From contig CM035807.1 in assembly GCA_020466095.1 (NCBI GenBank), positions 9,484,697-9,548,696 of the forward strand: a stretch of 64,000 nucleotides of DNA, given 5' to 3'. Within the stretch, counting starts at the first letter, position 1. Each line of letters begins with the position of its first letter. Positions 1-11,811 of the stretch are shown piece by piece. The position numbers and the translations under genes are program-made. The notes below the pieces were generated by a model, which saw only the letters and a list, made by a program, of their open reading frames with translations, had not been told where the DNA came from and did not search any database. This stretch comes from Chlorops oryzae (lineage: Eukaryota; Arthropoda; Insecta; Diptera; Chloropidae).

Positions 1-3000
1 TCCTAAAGGTTTCAATCCTAGAAAATTCCTGGAAAAATTTCCGTATTTAACCTTTTTCTTTTTAAGCAAATTTAAATTTTTTCTGGAAAATTTAAAATAA
101 AATTGCAAATTGGGGAAGGTTTCAAAAAAGAACTTTAGTTTCAAAAACTTTATCCCAGAAAATCATATCCAAAAATCTTTCAATTACCAAACCGAAAACA
201 GCGAAGGAAAACAAATATGCCAAAATTTCAAATGAATTTTCGGGTTGGGAAAATTTTGGGTTTTTTTTTTTTTTTTGGTTTTTTTTGGAATTTTTTTTGG
301 AATTTTATTTTGGGGAAAAATTTCCTTTTCGGGTTTAACTGTCTCAAAATGACATTTCCTACAGGGTTTTTGAAAATTTTTTTTTTCTAAATGGTTCCTC
401 AGATCCTAAAGAAAATTCCATGAGAGAAAATTCCTGGAAAAATTTACGCTTTCCCCTATTTGAAGCACTTTTTGCATTTTCCTTACCCGTGGAAATATTA
501 AAATTTTATTCATTGCAAAGTGTGATGGAGGCTCAAAAGATTGCATACTTACCGCCGAAGTTTCAAAAAAGACTTTAGTTATCGAGAAAATCATATGCCC
601 AAGAAATGCGGATTTCAATACCAAAATTCTTCTGATTCACAGGCGACCAGGAAAAACAGAAGGTGGATGCCAAAATTTCAAATGCTTATATCTCGGCAAC
701 TACTGGGAATTTTCGGGTTTTGAAAATTTTGGTTTTTTTTGATTTTTTGAAGTTTTTTTGGAATTTTCATTTTGGCGGAAAATAAAGCCGTTATATGTTT
801 TTGAATAAAGTTTCTTTTTCGGGTTTAACTGTCTTCAAAAGACATTTCCTACAGGGTTTTTGAAAATTTTTTTTTTCTAAATGGTTCCTCAGATCCTAAA
901 GAAAATTCTCATGGAGAAAATTCCTGGAAAATTTCACCTTTCCCCTATTTGAAGCACATTTTGCATTTTCCTTACCCGTGGAAATTAAATTTATCTTATT
1001 GCAAAGTGTGATGGACGGCTCAAAAGATTGCATACTTACCGCCGAAGTTTCAAAAAAGACTTTAGTTATCGAGAAAATATTGCCCAAGAAATGATTTCAA
1101 TACCAAAATTCTTCTGATTCACCAGGCGACCAGAAAAAAGAAGGTGATGCCAAAATTTTATGCTTATATCTCGGAAACTACTGGGAATTTTCGATTTTGA
1201 AAATTTTGGTTTTTTTGTTATTTTTTGGAAGTTTTTTTTGAAATTTTATTTTGGCGGGAAAATAAAGCCGTTAATTTTTTTGAATAAAGTTTCTTTTTCG
1301 GGTTTAACTGTCTCAAAATGACATTTCCTACAGGATTTTTTGAAAGTTTTTTTTTTTCAAAGGTTCCTCAGATCCTAAGGAAAATTCCCATGGAGAAAAT
1401 TCTGGAAAATTTCACGCTTTCCCCCTATTTGAAGCACTTTTTGCATTTTCCTTACCCGTGGAAATATTAAAATTTTATTCATTGCAAAGTGTGATGGAGG
1501 CTCAAAAGATTGCATACTTACCGCCGAAGTTTCAAAAAAGACTTTAGTTATCGGAAAATCATATGCCCAAGAAATGCGGAATTTCATACCAAAATTCTTC
1601 TGATTCACCAGGCGACCAGGAAAAACAGAAGGTGGATGCCAAAATTTCAAATGCTTATATCTCGGGAACTACTGGGAATTTTCGGGTTTTGAAAATTTTG
1701 TTTTTTGGATATGGGATTTTTGAGTTTTTAAATTTGTTTTTTTTTTTTTTATTTTTTTGGAATTTTCATTTTGGCGGGAAAATAAAGCCGTTATATGTTT
1801 TTGAATAAAGTTTCTTTTTCGGGTTTAACTGTCTCAAAAAGACATTTCCTACAGGATTTTTGAAAATTTTTTTTTTCTAAATGGTTCCTCAGATCCTAAA
1901 GAAAATTCCCATGGAGAAAATTCGTGGAAAATTTCACGCTTTCCTCTATTTGAAGCACTTTTTGCATTTTCCTTACCCGTGGAAATATTAAAATTTTATT
2001 CATTGCAAAGTGTGATGGAGGCTCAAAAGATTGCATACTTACCGCCGAAGTTTCAAAAAAGACTTTAGTTATCGAGAAAATCATATGCCCAAGAAATGCG
2101 GATTTCAATACCAAAATTCTTCTGATTCACCAGGCGACCAGGAAAAACAGAAGGTGGATGCCAAAATTTCAAATGCTTATATCTCGGGAACTACTGGGAA
2201 TTTTCGGGTTTTGAAAATTTTGGTTTTTTTGTTATTTTTTGAAGTTTTTTTGGAATTTTTCATTTTGGCGGGAAAATAAAGCCGTTATATGTTTTTGAAT
2301 AAAGTTTCTTTTTCGGGTTTAACTGTCTCAAAATGACATTTCCTACAGGGTTTTTGAAAATTTTTTTTTTCTAAATGGTTCCTCAGATCCTAAAGAAAAT
2401 TCCCATGGAGAAAATTCCTGGAAAATTTCACGCTTTCCTCCTATTTGAAGCACTTTTTGCATTTTCCTTACCCGTGGAAATATTAAAATTTTATTCATTG
2501 CAAAGTGTGATGGAGGCTCAAAAGATTGCATACTTACCGCCGAAGTTTCAAAAAAGACTTTAGTTATCGAGAAAATCATATGCCCAAGAAATGCGGATTT
2601 CAATACCAAAATTCTTCTGATTCACCAGGCGACCAGGAAAAACAGAAGGTGGATGCCAAAATTTCAAATGCTTATATCTCGGGAACTACTGGGAATTTTC
2701 GGGTTTTGAAAATTTTGGTTTTTTTGTTATTTTTTGAAGTTTTTTTGGAATTTTCATTTTGGCGGGAAAATAAAGCCGTTATATGTTTTTGAATAAAGTT
2801 TCTTTTTCGGGTTTAACTGTCTCAAAAAGACATTTCCTACAGGATTTTTGAAATTTTTTTTTTTCTAAATGGTTCCTCAGATCCTAAGGAAAATTCCCAT
2901 GGAGAAAATTCGTGGAAAATTTGACGCTTTCCCCCTATTTGAAGCACTTTTTGCATTTTCCTTACCCGTGGAAATATTAAAATTTTATTCATTGCAAAGT

Positions 3001-3740
3001 GTGATGGAGGCTCAAAAGATTGCATACTTACCGCCGAAGTTTCAAAAAAGACTTTAGTTATCGAGAAAATCATATGCCCAAGAAATGCGGATTTCAATAC
3101 CAAAATTCTTCTGATTCACCAGGCGACCAGGAAAAACAGAAGGTGGATGCCAAAATTTCAAATGCTTATATCTCGGGAACTACTGGGAATTTTCGGGTTT
3201 TGAAAATTTTGGTTTTTTTGTTATTTTTTGAAGTTTTTTTGGAATTTTCATTTTGGCGGGAAAATAAAGCCGTTATATGTTTTTGAATAAAGTTTCTTTT
3301 TCGGGTTTAACTGTCTCAAAAAGACATTTCCTACAGGATTTTTGAAATTTTTTTTTTTCTAAATGGTTCCTCAGATCCTAAAGAAAATTCCCATGGAGAA
3401 AATTCGTGGAAAATTTGACGCTTTCCCCCTATTTGAAGCACTTTTTGCATTTTCCTTACCCGTGGAAATATTAAAATTTTATTCATTGCAAAGTGTGATG
3501 GAGGCTCAAAAGATTGCATACTTACCGCCGAAGTTTCAAAAAAGACTTTAGTTATCGAGAAAATCATATGCCCAAGAAATGCGGATTTCAATACCAAAAT
3601 TCTTCTGATTCACCAGGCGACCAGGAAAAACAGAAGGTGGATGCCAAAATTTCAAATGCTTATATCTCAGGAACTACTGGGAATTTTTGGGTTTTGAAAA
3701 TTTTGGTTTTTTTGTTATTTTTTGAAGTTTTTTATTATCT
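1..3740. repeat. Tandem satellite array, unit about 494 bp, array end
   Basis: Head-to-tail array. The landmark GGTTCCTCAGATCCTAA recurs near 391, 881, 1360, 1881, 2375, 2869 and 3363, so unit lengths are about 490, 480, 521, 494, 494 and 494. The last three units are nearly identical, while the upstream ones carry many small indels, often in homopolymers. The window begins inside the array, so its full length is unknown. It ends at about 3735, where the unit breaks into a degenerate TATTATCTATTTTTT stretch. Each unit contains the same short open frames on both strands (60-94 codons). They have no recognisable domain, are truncated by single-base indels in sister units, and overlap antisense frames, so I read them as non-coding. 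The family is not one I can name. Confidence 0.93.
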
Positions 3741-4582
3741 ATTTTTTATTATCTATTTTTTTATTATCTATTTATTTTTATTAGTTTTTGAAATATAAAA
3801 TTTTGAAGAAAGGCGAGCTTAAAAAGGGGTGTTCAAGGATATCTTAAGGACACTAAAAATATGTTCGTAGAGTGTAAAAAAATAGTAAAAGTTAAAATCT
3901 ATTGTTCACATAATCCACATAGACTGACTGTTAATTTTTTGATTTTTTTTTTTTAACTTTGCTTCTCTTTACTGAACCTTCCTTTAAGTGGCAACCAACA
4001 GTAAAAATTCAAATCTTATTTCGAAAATATAACTTAACTATTTATACAGAGAATATAATATAAATAGTTTTGATTTCAATGGGCCGCAGTTTGAGAAACT
4101 GGGCTGCTCAGTGAATCCTTGGTTGGATAAACGTACGGCGCACACGAGGTGCGTAAAATTGATTGGCTGGAACGGTTTCTCTGATGGTAGTGAAGAGCAC
4201 TGAGCGTTGAGCATGCACGAGCGAGGTGCCTCAATATGTGTGATTCCTTGATTTGGTGAGCGTCTGACATGCACGAGCGAGGTGCAGATAACAGAGCACC
4301 GGTGTTATACTTCCAAAACAATAGATGCGGACGGACTGTCCTTTCTTCTTAACCGTGTTCGACTTATTGTATTATTAAGGCTTCTTACCAACTAATTCAA
4401 GTGATTCCTTAGCTTCTCCTTGTAGGATAATTTTAGGCGTATGATTTCGTCCTTAACCAGTGGGACTTGTAGATCACGGCGAATGCTTTTATTACGTATG
4501 TACCATGGAGCATCTGTAATGATTGTAAGAAGACAGACTCTTTATAGAAAAGTTTTTGTAAAGTATAAAAGGGAAAGTGAAC
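3741..4582. other. Unique-looking spacer between satellite and copia element
   Basis: No gene seen. It has an AT-rich first half with poly-T tracts, then a GC-richer block at about 4040-4330 in which an 18-base word (CATGCACGAGCGAGGTGC) occurs twice, at about 4212 and 4270. Short open frames here show no domain. The copia-like element inserted at its right edge, just after TGAAC. Confidence 0.5.
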
Positions 4583-4745
4583 TGTTAGCTATATGGCAAC
4601 ATTACAATCCAATTACGAATCTACCTTTCTAAAAACGTTGTAAATTAATATGTGGCAACACTTAAAGCTTTGAAACTTCACTTCAATAAAATCAGTTATA
4701 GAAAACGGACGTGTCATAATTCTACTGCGTTATATTTATCTAACA
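4583..4745 (+). repeat. 5' LTR of copia-like element (163 bp)
   Basis: Begins TGTTAG and ends CTAACA, a 6-bp terminal inverted repeat of TG...CA type. It matches the 3' LTR at 162 of 163 positions. In LTR elements it carries the promoter and RNA 5' end. No strong TATA box is evident, but AATAAAAT (4684-4691) could serve as a polyadenylation signal when the same sequence is used as the 3' LTR. Confidence 0.96.
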
Positions 4746-4746
4746 A

Positions 4747-4761
4747 TGGTTATGGGTACAG
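4747..4761 (+). promoter_or_regulatory. Primer-binding site, half-tRNA (initiator Met) type
   Basis: The sequence directly after the 5' LTR reads TGGTTATGGGTACAG. GGTTATGGG is complementary to the CCCATAACC anticodon-loop segment of fly initiator tRNA-Met. Drosophila copia and 1731 prime from the same internal tRNA site rather than from the 3' CCA end. The element type is seen; the priming mechanism is inferred from those relatives. Confidence 0.75.
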
Positions 4762-4803
4762 TTTACTTAAAAAAGTGACACGGTTTTTTGAAGTCGGTTA
4801 AAA

Positions 4804-6645
4804 ATGGCAAATTACGCGAATCAAATCGAAAAGTTAAATAGCGAAAATTACGCTACGTGGGTGATCCAAATGAAAAGTCTCTTAGTGACTTTGGATTACT
4901 GGAATGTAGTGGAAAAACGGTGCACTTCGAATGAACCGGCGGAAAAGGCGTTGTGGTTGGCGCTTGACCAAAAGACATTAGCAACAATATTACTTTGTGT
5001 TAAACCGTCTGAATTGGTGCATGTAAAAAATTGTGCGTCGGCAAAGCAAGCTTGGGAGACTTTGCGTTCCCTGTACAAGACACAAGGTCCTGCACGGAAG
5101 GTTTCTTTGTTCAAGAAACTTGTGAAATTTAAGTTCGACAGATCGCAGAAATTCGCGCCTCAATTAAATGCATATAGTGCAATTATTGATGACTTAAAAG
5201 AAATTGATATAGAGCTATCGGACGATTTTTTGGTAATAATGCTATTGTGTAGTTTACCCGAAGAAATGGAAAATTTCGTTGTCGCGATGGAAAGCAGGGG
5301 TAGTTTACCGTTATTGAATCAGCTAGTCTCTAGAATTGTCGACGAAGAACGCCGCTTGAGCGAAAAAAATCAAAGCGAGCAAGAAACGGTACTCTCAGTA
5401 AATTCGCAAAATAAGAACAATCAAAACAACAAGAAAAACGAAAAGAGTGAAAACAAGAAACCGCGAAAATCCAATAAGAAAAATATGTCGTGTTTTGCGT
5501 GCGGGAAAAAGGGACATATTCGTTCGGAGTGTAAAGCAAACGTAAATACCGTAGTTCTTAATGCGGCAGTTAATGAGAGTGACAAGGATGACTGGATTTT
5601 AGACAGTGGAGCATCCTCTCACTTCTGCAGAGATAAAAAATATTTTGTTTCAATTTCTCCGAAAACGATTAATATAACATTGGCGTCGGGTGAACTCGTT
5701 AAAGCACAAGGTATTGGAACAGTGCAATTAACTTCAAAGTTCTGCGAAGTGGTCGTGTGTGACGTATTATTCGTTCCAAATCTACATTCTAATTTCATCT
5801 CGGTCAGTAAGATCGTTGAAAAAGGCCATAAAGTATTTTTTGGAAAAAACGAAACAGTCGTAACGGCGAAAGACGGTAGAAAAGCGTTTTCGGCAAAAAT
5901 TCGAAACGGTACATTTTTCGTGGAAGTTGCGAATATCGAAAGTGAGAAAAGTGAGATGAAGAGCGATGAATACGCAAGTGCAGGAACAGAAAAAGACAAA
6001 AATTTTAAAATGTGGCACAAACGGTTTGGACACTTAAACGCAAAAGACTTGTATGCGCTTTCGAATAAACAGCTCGTGCGCGGTTTAAATGTAAACATTC
6101 CGCAAGATTTTAAATGTATAACGTGCGCGCTATGCAAAATTAAGGAAAAACCGTATAAATCAAACTCAACCATTTCGTCGAAAGATATTTTGCAGCTCGT
6201 TCATACTGACGTATGTGGTCCAATGAGGGTGACATCTCAAGGCGGAGCTGTGTATTATATCACTTTCATTGATGATTTCTCCAGATATATAGAGGTGAAA
6301 TTTCTCCGCAAGAAGTCAGACGCGTTCAATGCTTTCAAAGAATTCGTCATAAGAGCAGAAAATCAGTCTGGGAAAAAACTGAAGGCAGTAAGGAGCGACA
6401 ACGGCCGTGAGTATATTAATTCGAGTTTCACAAATTTTTTGAATCAGAAAGGAATAGAGCATCAAACAACGGTAAGCTACTCACCGCAACAAAATGGTGT
6501 CGCAGAGCGTGCAAACCGAACGCTGACAGAAATGGCACGTTGCATGCTTAAAGATGCTGATCTTCCTCAAAATTTATGGGCGGAGGCGGTGAAAACGTCC
6601 GCTTATATACGGAATCGATCATCAACGAAAATCTTAAATGGATGA
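4804..6645 (+). CDS. Copia-like Gag, protease and integrase portion of polyprotein (ends at premature TGA)
   Basis: 613 codons from the first ATG after the primer site to an in-frame TGA at 6643-6645. The N-terminal part looks like copia Gag (UBN2 type). It is followed by a CCHC zinc knuckle, CFACGKKGHIRSEC, at residues 230-243 for RNA packaging. The aspartic protease signature DSGASSH begins at residue 267 and should release the mature proteins. A GAG-pre-integrase block starts near MWHKRFGHLN (residue 403). The integrase core has D469, D532 (DNGREY) and E568, a D,D-35-E triad. The frame after the TGA continues in the same phase into the reverse transcriptase half, and full-length copia polyproteins are about 1400 residues, so the TGA is a nonsense substitution rather than a natural gag/pol boundary. 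It falls in the linker between integrase and reverse transcriptase. Confidence 0.94.
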   Translation: MANYANQIEKLNSENYATWVIQMKSLLVTLDYWNVVEKRCTSNEPAEKALWLALDQKTLATILLCVKPSELVHVKNCASAKQAWETLRSLYKTQGPARKVSLFKKLVKFKFDRSQKFAPQLNAYSAIIDDLKEIDIELSDDFLVIMLLCSLPEEMENFVVAMESRGSLPLLNQLVSRIVDEERRLSEKNQSEQETVLSVNSQNKNNQNNKKNEKSENKKPRKSNKKNMSCFACGKKGHIRSECKANVNTVVLNAAVNESDKDDWILDSGASSHFCRDKKYFVSISPKTINITLASGELVKAQGIGTVQLTSKFCEVVVCDVLFVPNLHSNFISVSKIVEKGHKVFFGKNETVVTAKDGRKAFSAKIRNGTFFVEVANIESEKSEMKSDEYASAGTEKDKNFKMWHKRFGHLNAKDLYALSNKQLVRGLNVNIPQDFKCITCALCKIKEKPYKSNSTISSKDILQLVHTDVCGPMRVTSQGGAVYYITFIDDFSRYIEVKFLRKKSDAFNAFKEFVIRAENQSGKKLKAVRSDNGREYINSSFTNFLNQKGIEHQTTVSYSPQQNGVAERANRTLTEMARCMLKDADLPQNLWAEAVKTSAYIRNRSSTKILNG

Positions 6646-8790
6646 ACGCCGTACGAAAAATGGGTAGGAAGGAAACCATCAGTGGCTCACTTTAAGACTT
6701 TCGGATGCGATGTTGTTGTGCTGCGGAAAGGACCGAAGCGAGGAAAATTTGAACCGAAAGGCGATAAACTGACCTTTATTGGCTACGCTGATATGACAAA
6801 AGGCTACAGGCTCTACGATAAGCAACGCAAAACAGTTATTGTTGGAAGAGACGTTTTATGTTTCGAAGATGATCTGGATAAAGAAACTGCTGAACGAATT
6901 TCCGATGAGAGGCAGGATGACTTCTTCTATGCAGCGGTACCAACAGCTGTAAGCAGTGGTGATGAGCGTCACATTGGCTCTCCTAACGAAGAGGGAGCGG
7001 ACCATCCCAACGACGAAGGCGATGATCCAGTTGAATCAGAAGTTGAGGAATATGAATCTGCAGACAGCGACAGTGATGAAATTTCTTCAACAGAAAATGA
7101 AGGAATTGATTCTCATTCAGTAGGTGTGAACGCGGACGGACGTTTACCTGGAAGACCTAGAATTGAGCGGACTGGCAGACGAGGCAGACCAAAAAAGATT
7201 TATAGAACTGCGACGTTGAATGGACTATCGGAGGCTCCACGGACCATAACAGAAGCAATGAATTCCAAAGAAGCAAATCAGTGGAAAATGGCAATGAAGA
7301 CGGAGTACGATTCGTTGGTACGAAATAAGACTTGGGAATTGGTCGATAAACCACAAACTGGAAATTGCATTGGTTGTAAATGGGTCTACACTATCAAAAG
7401 AAATGCAGATGGTTCGGTGGAACGCTACAAGGCGCGACTGGTGGCCCACGGATGTGCTCAGAAGTTTAATATTGACTACACGGAGACGTTCTCTCCCGTT
7501 GTCCGGCACTCGACTATTAGACTAATTTTGGCGCTTTCAGCGAAATATGAGTTATTGGTAAACCACGTCGACGTAGTTGCTGCCTACTTAAATGGCGATT
7601 TGAGTGAGGTAATATACATGAACCAACCTCCGATGTTCGAAAGTGGATCGAATTCAGGCAAAGTATGCAGACTTAAGAAGGCACTCTATGGACTGAAACA
7701 GGCTGGACGTGAGTGGAACAAAAAGGCGACGGAGATACTCATCCAAATGGGATTTGTCAGATGCAAATCAGACAATTGTGTTTACGTAAAAAGGAGCGAC
7801 AGCAATGTTAACGTGATTGCTTTGTATGTCGACGATATTCTGTTGGCTTGTTCATCGGAAAAGGAAATGAATCGGATCATTAACGATTTGAACAAACATG
7901 TTGAAGCAGTGGATCGTGGAGCCGTTTCGTTTTATTTGGGGATGCAAGTCGAGCGCGAAGGTGTTCGTGGAGCAATCTCAATTCATCAAAACCAATATGT
8001 TGAGCAGCTATTGAAGCAGTTCAACATGTGTGACTGTAAGGCGGCAGCAACTCCTTGGGCAAGCGGCACTGTTTTGACTAAATGCGAAAATCAGTGTAAT
8101 CCTGGAGAAATGGATCAAAAGGCTTATCAATCTTTGATAGGCAGTTTAATGTATCTGGTTGTTATATCGAGGCCGGATATTGCTCATGTCGTCGCTAAAT
8201 TATCGCAATTCAATTCACATCCACATAAGGAACATTATACTGCAGCAAAACATGTGTTGCGTTACTTAAAAGGCGCACCTAAAGGTATAATTAACTATCA
8301 TTCCCATAAAAAATCCTTTGTATGTTTCACAGATTCCGACTGGGGCACTGATGCAAGTGATCGCAAATCTTTTAGCGGTTATGTGATGTTTTTGGCTGGC
8401 GGTGCCGTTGCTTGGGAATCTAAAAAACAGCACGTGGTCTCGCTCAGCTCAATGGAAGCAGAATATGTGGCTTTGTGTCAGGGCGCAAAGGAAATCGCAT
8501 TTCATCGTTATCTTTTGGCTGAAATGGGGTTTACTGAACTCCTACGTGATCCGACCAAGATTATGTGCGACAATCAAGGAGCTCAATTCTTGGTAAAAAA
8601 TCAAGCTGTACAAAAACGCAGCAAACATATTGACATAAAGATGCATTATATTCGGGACCAATATGAGGCTAAGAAAATTGATGTCGAATACGTCGAAACG
8701 TCTGAAAATGCGGCTGACATATTAACCAAATGTCTTACTAAAGAAAAACATAAGAATGGTTGTAATATGCTGAAATTAAAACTAAATTGA
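6646..8790 (+). pseudogene. Copia-like reverse transcriptase and RNase H portion, cut off from Gag by upstream TGA
   Basis: Same frame as the upstream portion. The first internal ATG is at 6682 (702 codons), but the natural protein is part of the larger polyprotein. An acidic, repeat-poor linker (about residues 80-150 counted from 6682) precedes the reverse transcriptase. The palm catalytic box YVDD is at 7825-7836, about residue 382. An RNase H domain follows, with FTDSDWGTD near 8326-8352, then SSMEAEYVAL and CDNQGA as the other acidic residues. It converts element RNA to double-stranded DNA in virus-like particles. No other frameshift or stop is visible, so one substitution separates this copy from an open polyprotein. 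It ends with TGA at 8788-8790, 50 bp before the 3' LTR. Confidence 0.9.
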
Positions 8791-8840
8791 TTAAATTTTT
8801 GTAATTTTTGTAAAGATCGTACTTGAATTGAGGCAAAGTT

Positions 8841-9003
8841 TGTTAGCTATATGGCAACATTACAATCCAATTACGAATCTACCTTTCTAAAAACGTTGTA
8901 AATTAATATGTGGCAACACTTAAAGCTTTGAAACTTGACTTCAATAAAATCAGTTATAGAAAACGGACGTGTCATAATTCTACTGCGTTATATTTATCTA
9001 ACA
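8841..9003 (+). repeat. 3' LTR of copia-like element (163 bp)
   Basis: Same length and ends as the 5' LTR, with one mismatch. The purine-rich GAGGCAAAG immediately upstream (8830-8838) is the likely polypurine primer for plus-strand synthesis. The 3' flank TGAAC repeats the 5' flank. Confidence 0.96.
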
Positions 9004-11209
9004 TGAACTATTTACTAGATCAATTCAGTTAGAAAACATGAGAGCCCCATTTTGTTTCATAATTCGTACCGCACCATCCACATTTTCAATTCGATCTCAA
9101 GAAATTCAGCTTGGAGACCTAAGTAGTGTTAAGAAGCGCCTTCTAAGAATATTTTAAAAAACTTCTCTCATGTCACAACAGGGCAATTAAACTCTAAAAA
9201 TCGAGGAAAACATGAAAAATTTCCCATTTTTCACAATTGCGAAGGACATTCCTCTAAAACTACAAGCTTTTATTTTCTTGAAAAATGCATCATTCGATAG
9301 ATAATGGCATTGGCACTCAACCCAAATAAGTTATTAAAGCGCTTATATCTATTTTTTTTCTGTAAAAGTTAAAAAACTGACGATTTTTCACAAAAAAAAG
9401 AAAGTTAAATTTTGTAAGCTAGTGTAATTTTCCTTACCTCATCTATTTATAAAAACGAGAATATTCAGAATCGGGCTGATACACTCACACAAACACAAGA
9501 AAAGCCCCTCCTGGTATCAAAAAGGCCGGTAAACGGGCTAAGTGGCAGCCATAACATATACTTCAATTTATGAATGGGTTTCAACAAGGGTAAAAAATTT
9601 GGCATAAGCTCCCAAAACACCGATGATATGTTATGAATTTTTAGCGGTTTTATTGACTCGACTGGGTCTTGAAGTCGTAACCAACCTGTGAGTTAGAACT
9701 GGTACTGTCTTGTTTTGGTCCTGTTGTCGATGATATAAAATTACTTTTTTTTTGGAAAAATAAATATTTCCAGCCCGATGATAAATATTCCCAGGGAATT
9801 TTTCCCTGCGGATTTGAAAAAATATTCCATTTTATAGAAATTAGGTAGAGAATATAAAGGGAGCAAGAATCGTAAATATTTTTAAGATAAGGTCATAAAA
9901 TCTTTCATTTTTTTGACGCCTAGAATACTTCATTTTTTCACGCGAAAAAAAATTTTAGGAAAAATTCCCGGGGAATATTTATTTAGAATAGGACTGTGCA
10001 TGTATGTACCTATGTATGTATATAGTTTGCCTTGTTCATCTTTTTGGATTATTGTTGTTAGATGATATCGAATCCAGACACTCAGGTAATCAATTTTGCT
10101 CACCACTGAAGGAAAAGCAAAATTTTCACTTATTCTATTCACTTATAAATATTCATCGAAATCGGACGAAATGAATTTTTCGGATTTTTTGAGTTTTTGG
10201 TCCACAACTTTCTAAGCTTCCTCTATCCCCCCAAAATGTTTTTGGGTTAATGTCTTATAATTGTTCAATATACCACAGTGAAAAATATAAGTACTCTTTC
10301 TCTGGACACGCCACTGGTAATTGGTAGGTATATGAGCATAGTCGGCGTTTCGGTAGGACGCTGTGGAGCAACCACCCAAGGCGCCGGATATAGAGGGGCA
10401 CCACATCATTTTTTTGGTATGCATTTTATTTTCATTTACAGGGCACAGAATAAATGTCGCCCAGGGCGCTGGCAGTGCTAAAACCGACGCTCTGTATGGG
10501 AGTTAATCATAAAAAATTTCATTACTAGCTCTCCACGAAAAATTTTTGTTTGTTTGTTAATTTATACAAATTAAAATACCCAAAAAAAAACAAAAACTGT
10601 TGAAATTTTCCGAAGTATGGCAACTCCATGCTTTTCTTATCGGTCATTGGTTTTAACATTTCAAATAGATGAAAAGAGAACTAAAGAGTCAAAACGACTT
10701 TTCTCACTGAAGAGAAAACAGATGGTTTCTCTTATTTTTCAATCAAAGTTCCACTGTCGTATGTGCACTTTTGACAGGAATATGCGATAATTTACGAGGC
10801 ACTTGAACGGCACTGAACAAAATGCCAAGACAAACGCGTTGAATAAAATGGTACAAAATGAAGTACAAAGCCTGCGAGCCTCGAATGCCTTCAGTGTGCT
10901 TTCATGCAGACACTTGAACACTTTTATTAAAAGCCATACTCCGCACGATTTTATGCAATAAAACTTTTCAAATAACTCATCGAGGGAGCGTGATTGTTTG
11001 TGTTTGCACGTAAACATTCTTGAAATGGTCCTTTCCACGAAAGGAGATTAAAAATTTTTATTGGCAAAGTGTAAGAAAATGAAAATTGCGGCTTTAGTTT
11101 TTATACCCTGAAGTTTTGAATGGCCTTTAGTGTTTCACTTTTTTTTTTTTATGGGCAAATTATAGAGGAAGTAATTGTGCGATTTATTTGGAGAATGAAA
11201 ATGTTTCAA
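9004..11209. other. Intergenic stretch, no gene recognised
   Basis: AT-rich DNA with only short, domain-free open frames. It contains the 9781-9982 inverted repeat and, at 9413-9424, a lone copy of the word TGTAAGCTAGTG that also ends the 59933-61774 element. A GC-richer patch at 10300-10500 and frames around 10740-11040 look exon-like in composition, but I recognise nothing in them. Confidence 0.5.
9781..9982. repeat. Short inverted-repeat element (hairpin-type MITE candidate)
   Basis: The arm at 9781-9805 (ATAAATATTCCCAGGGAA and following) is an imperfect reverse complement of 9957-9982 (about 24 of 26 bases). Each arm is itself centred on a CCCGGG/CCCAGGG palindrome. About 150 bp of AT-rich sequence lie between them. 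No target duplication was found, so this may be a decayed MITE or only a hairpin. Confidence 0.5.
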
Positions 11210-11811
11210 ATACCTGGCACACTCTGTGTCGAGGGTACATGGTGTTGGTGTGGTTGTGCCTTACACACAGAACCAGTCGATATAGAAAAAAAGCATTAAA
11301 ATGATCATCGTCACCAGGAGATTCGATTTAGCCATGTCCGTCTGTCTGTCTGTCCGTCTGTTTGTATACAGTTTTCTTATCGAAGGAGTTGAGCTATCTT
11401 TACAAAATTTTATATGCGTGCTCACGGGGACATGAGTAAGAACGAGTTCGAGAATGGACCCGATCGGACCATTTTTAGGGGTACCTCTAGTACTAGGGTC
11501 TGTCACGAAAATCACAAAAGCTGCCCAAAAAGCTGACCTTTTCGAAATATTTTAATGAAGTTTAGAACTTGAGCGAATATTTAAGCCTCCGATTAGAATT
11601 CAAAATAATTGAAAAAGTGGGCGTGGAAAAGGGGCGGATTTCAAAAAGAAATTGAACAAAAGTCGGTCTATAGGGCCCCTTATGGCCTGAAAAATTTCTT
11701 GAATATTCTTTCTCAATGGTCCTGTTTTCTTGGACGCATTTTAAAAACTATTTAAACATGTGTGTCTTTGTGTGATTGTCCAGGCTCGCTTGACTATAAC
11801 AGCCTTACTTG
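11210..11811 (+). mobile_element. Dispersed ATACCC-type non-coding repeat, copy 1
   Basis: Collinear with the minus strand of 60369-61219 and, more distantly, with 38587-39517. Shared landmarks in order: a hairpin start (GGCACACTCTGTGTCGAGGG), ACCAGTCGA, a GTCTGTCTGTCCGTCTG microsatellite, TTATCGAAGGAGTTGAGCTA, GGGGACATGAGTAAG, TAGTACTAGGGTCTGTC, GTGGGCGTGG and an end near CTTACTTG. It has no coding capacity. Repeats of this style are common in fly genomes. The superfamily is not decided by anything I can see. Confidence 0.8.

Larger units (their letters stand above)
4583..9003 (+). mobile_element. Complete copia-like LTR retrotransposon with 5-bp target duplication
   Basis: A 4421-bp Ty1/copia-superfamily element. 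Two 163-bp LTRs beginning TGTTAG and ending CTAACA bound a single gag-pol reading frame in the copia order Gag, protease, integrase, reverse transcriptase, RNase H. The host sequence TGAAC is present immediately before (4578-4582) and after (9004-9008), the 5-bp target duplication expected of this group. The LTRs differ at a single base (C at 4679, G at 8937), so the insertion is young. The primer site resembles that of Drosophila copia, which pairs with the internal anticodon region of initiator tRNA-Met. One in-frame TGA in pol means this copy is probably not autonomous as read. I cannot assign a named family. Confidence 0.96.

Noticed and set aside
406..3798. Repeated 60-94-codon open frames on both strands of the satellite
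   Set aside because: They are copies of the same unit, overlap antisense frames, differ by frameshifts between units and have no domain.
4562..4590. TATAAAAG just before the copia insertion with TTCAGTT beyond it, as an interrupted host promoter
   Set aside because: Joining the flanks puts the Inr-like word about 37 bp from the TATA box, too far for the usual 30-31 bp, and no gene follows.
10274..10280. Other CACAGTG heptamers (10274, 22846, 26111, 50402) as further Transib ends
   Set aside because: None has a partner end, a 5-bp duplication or the GCGGCAAAAAATAG block.
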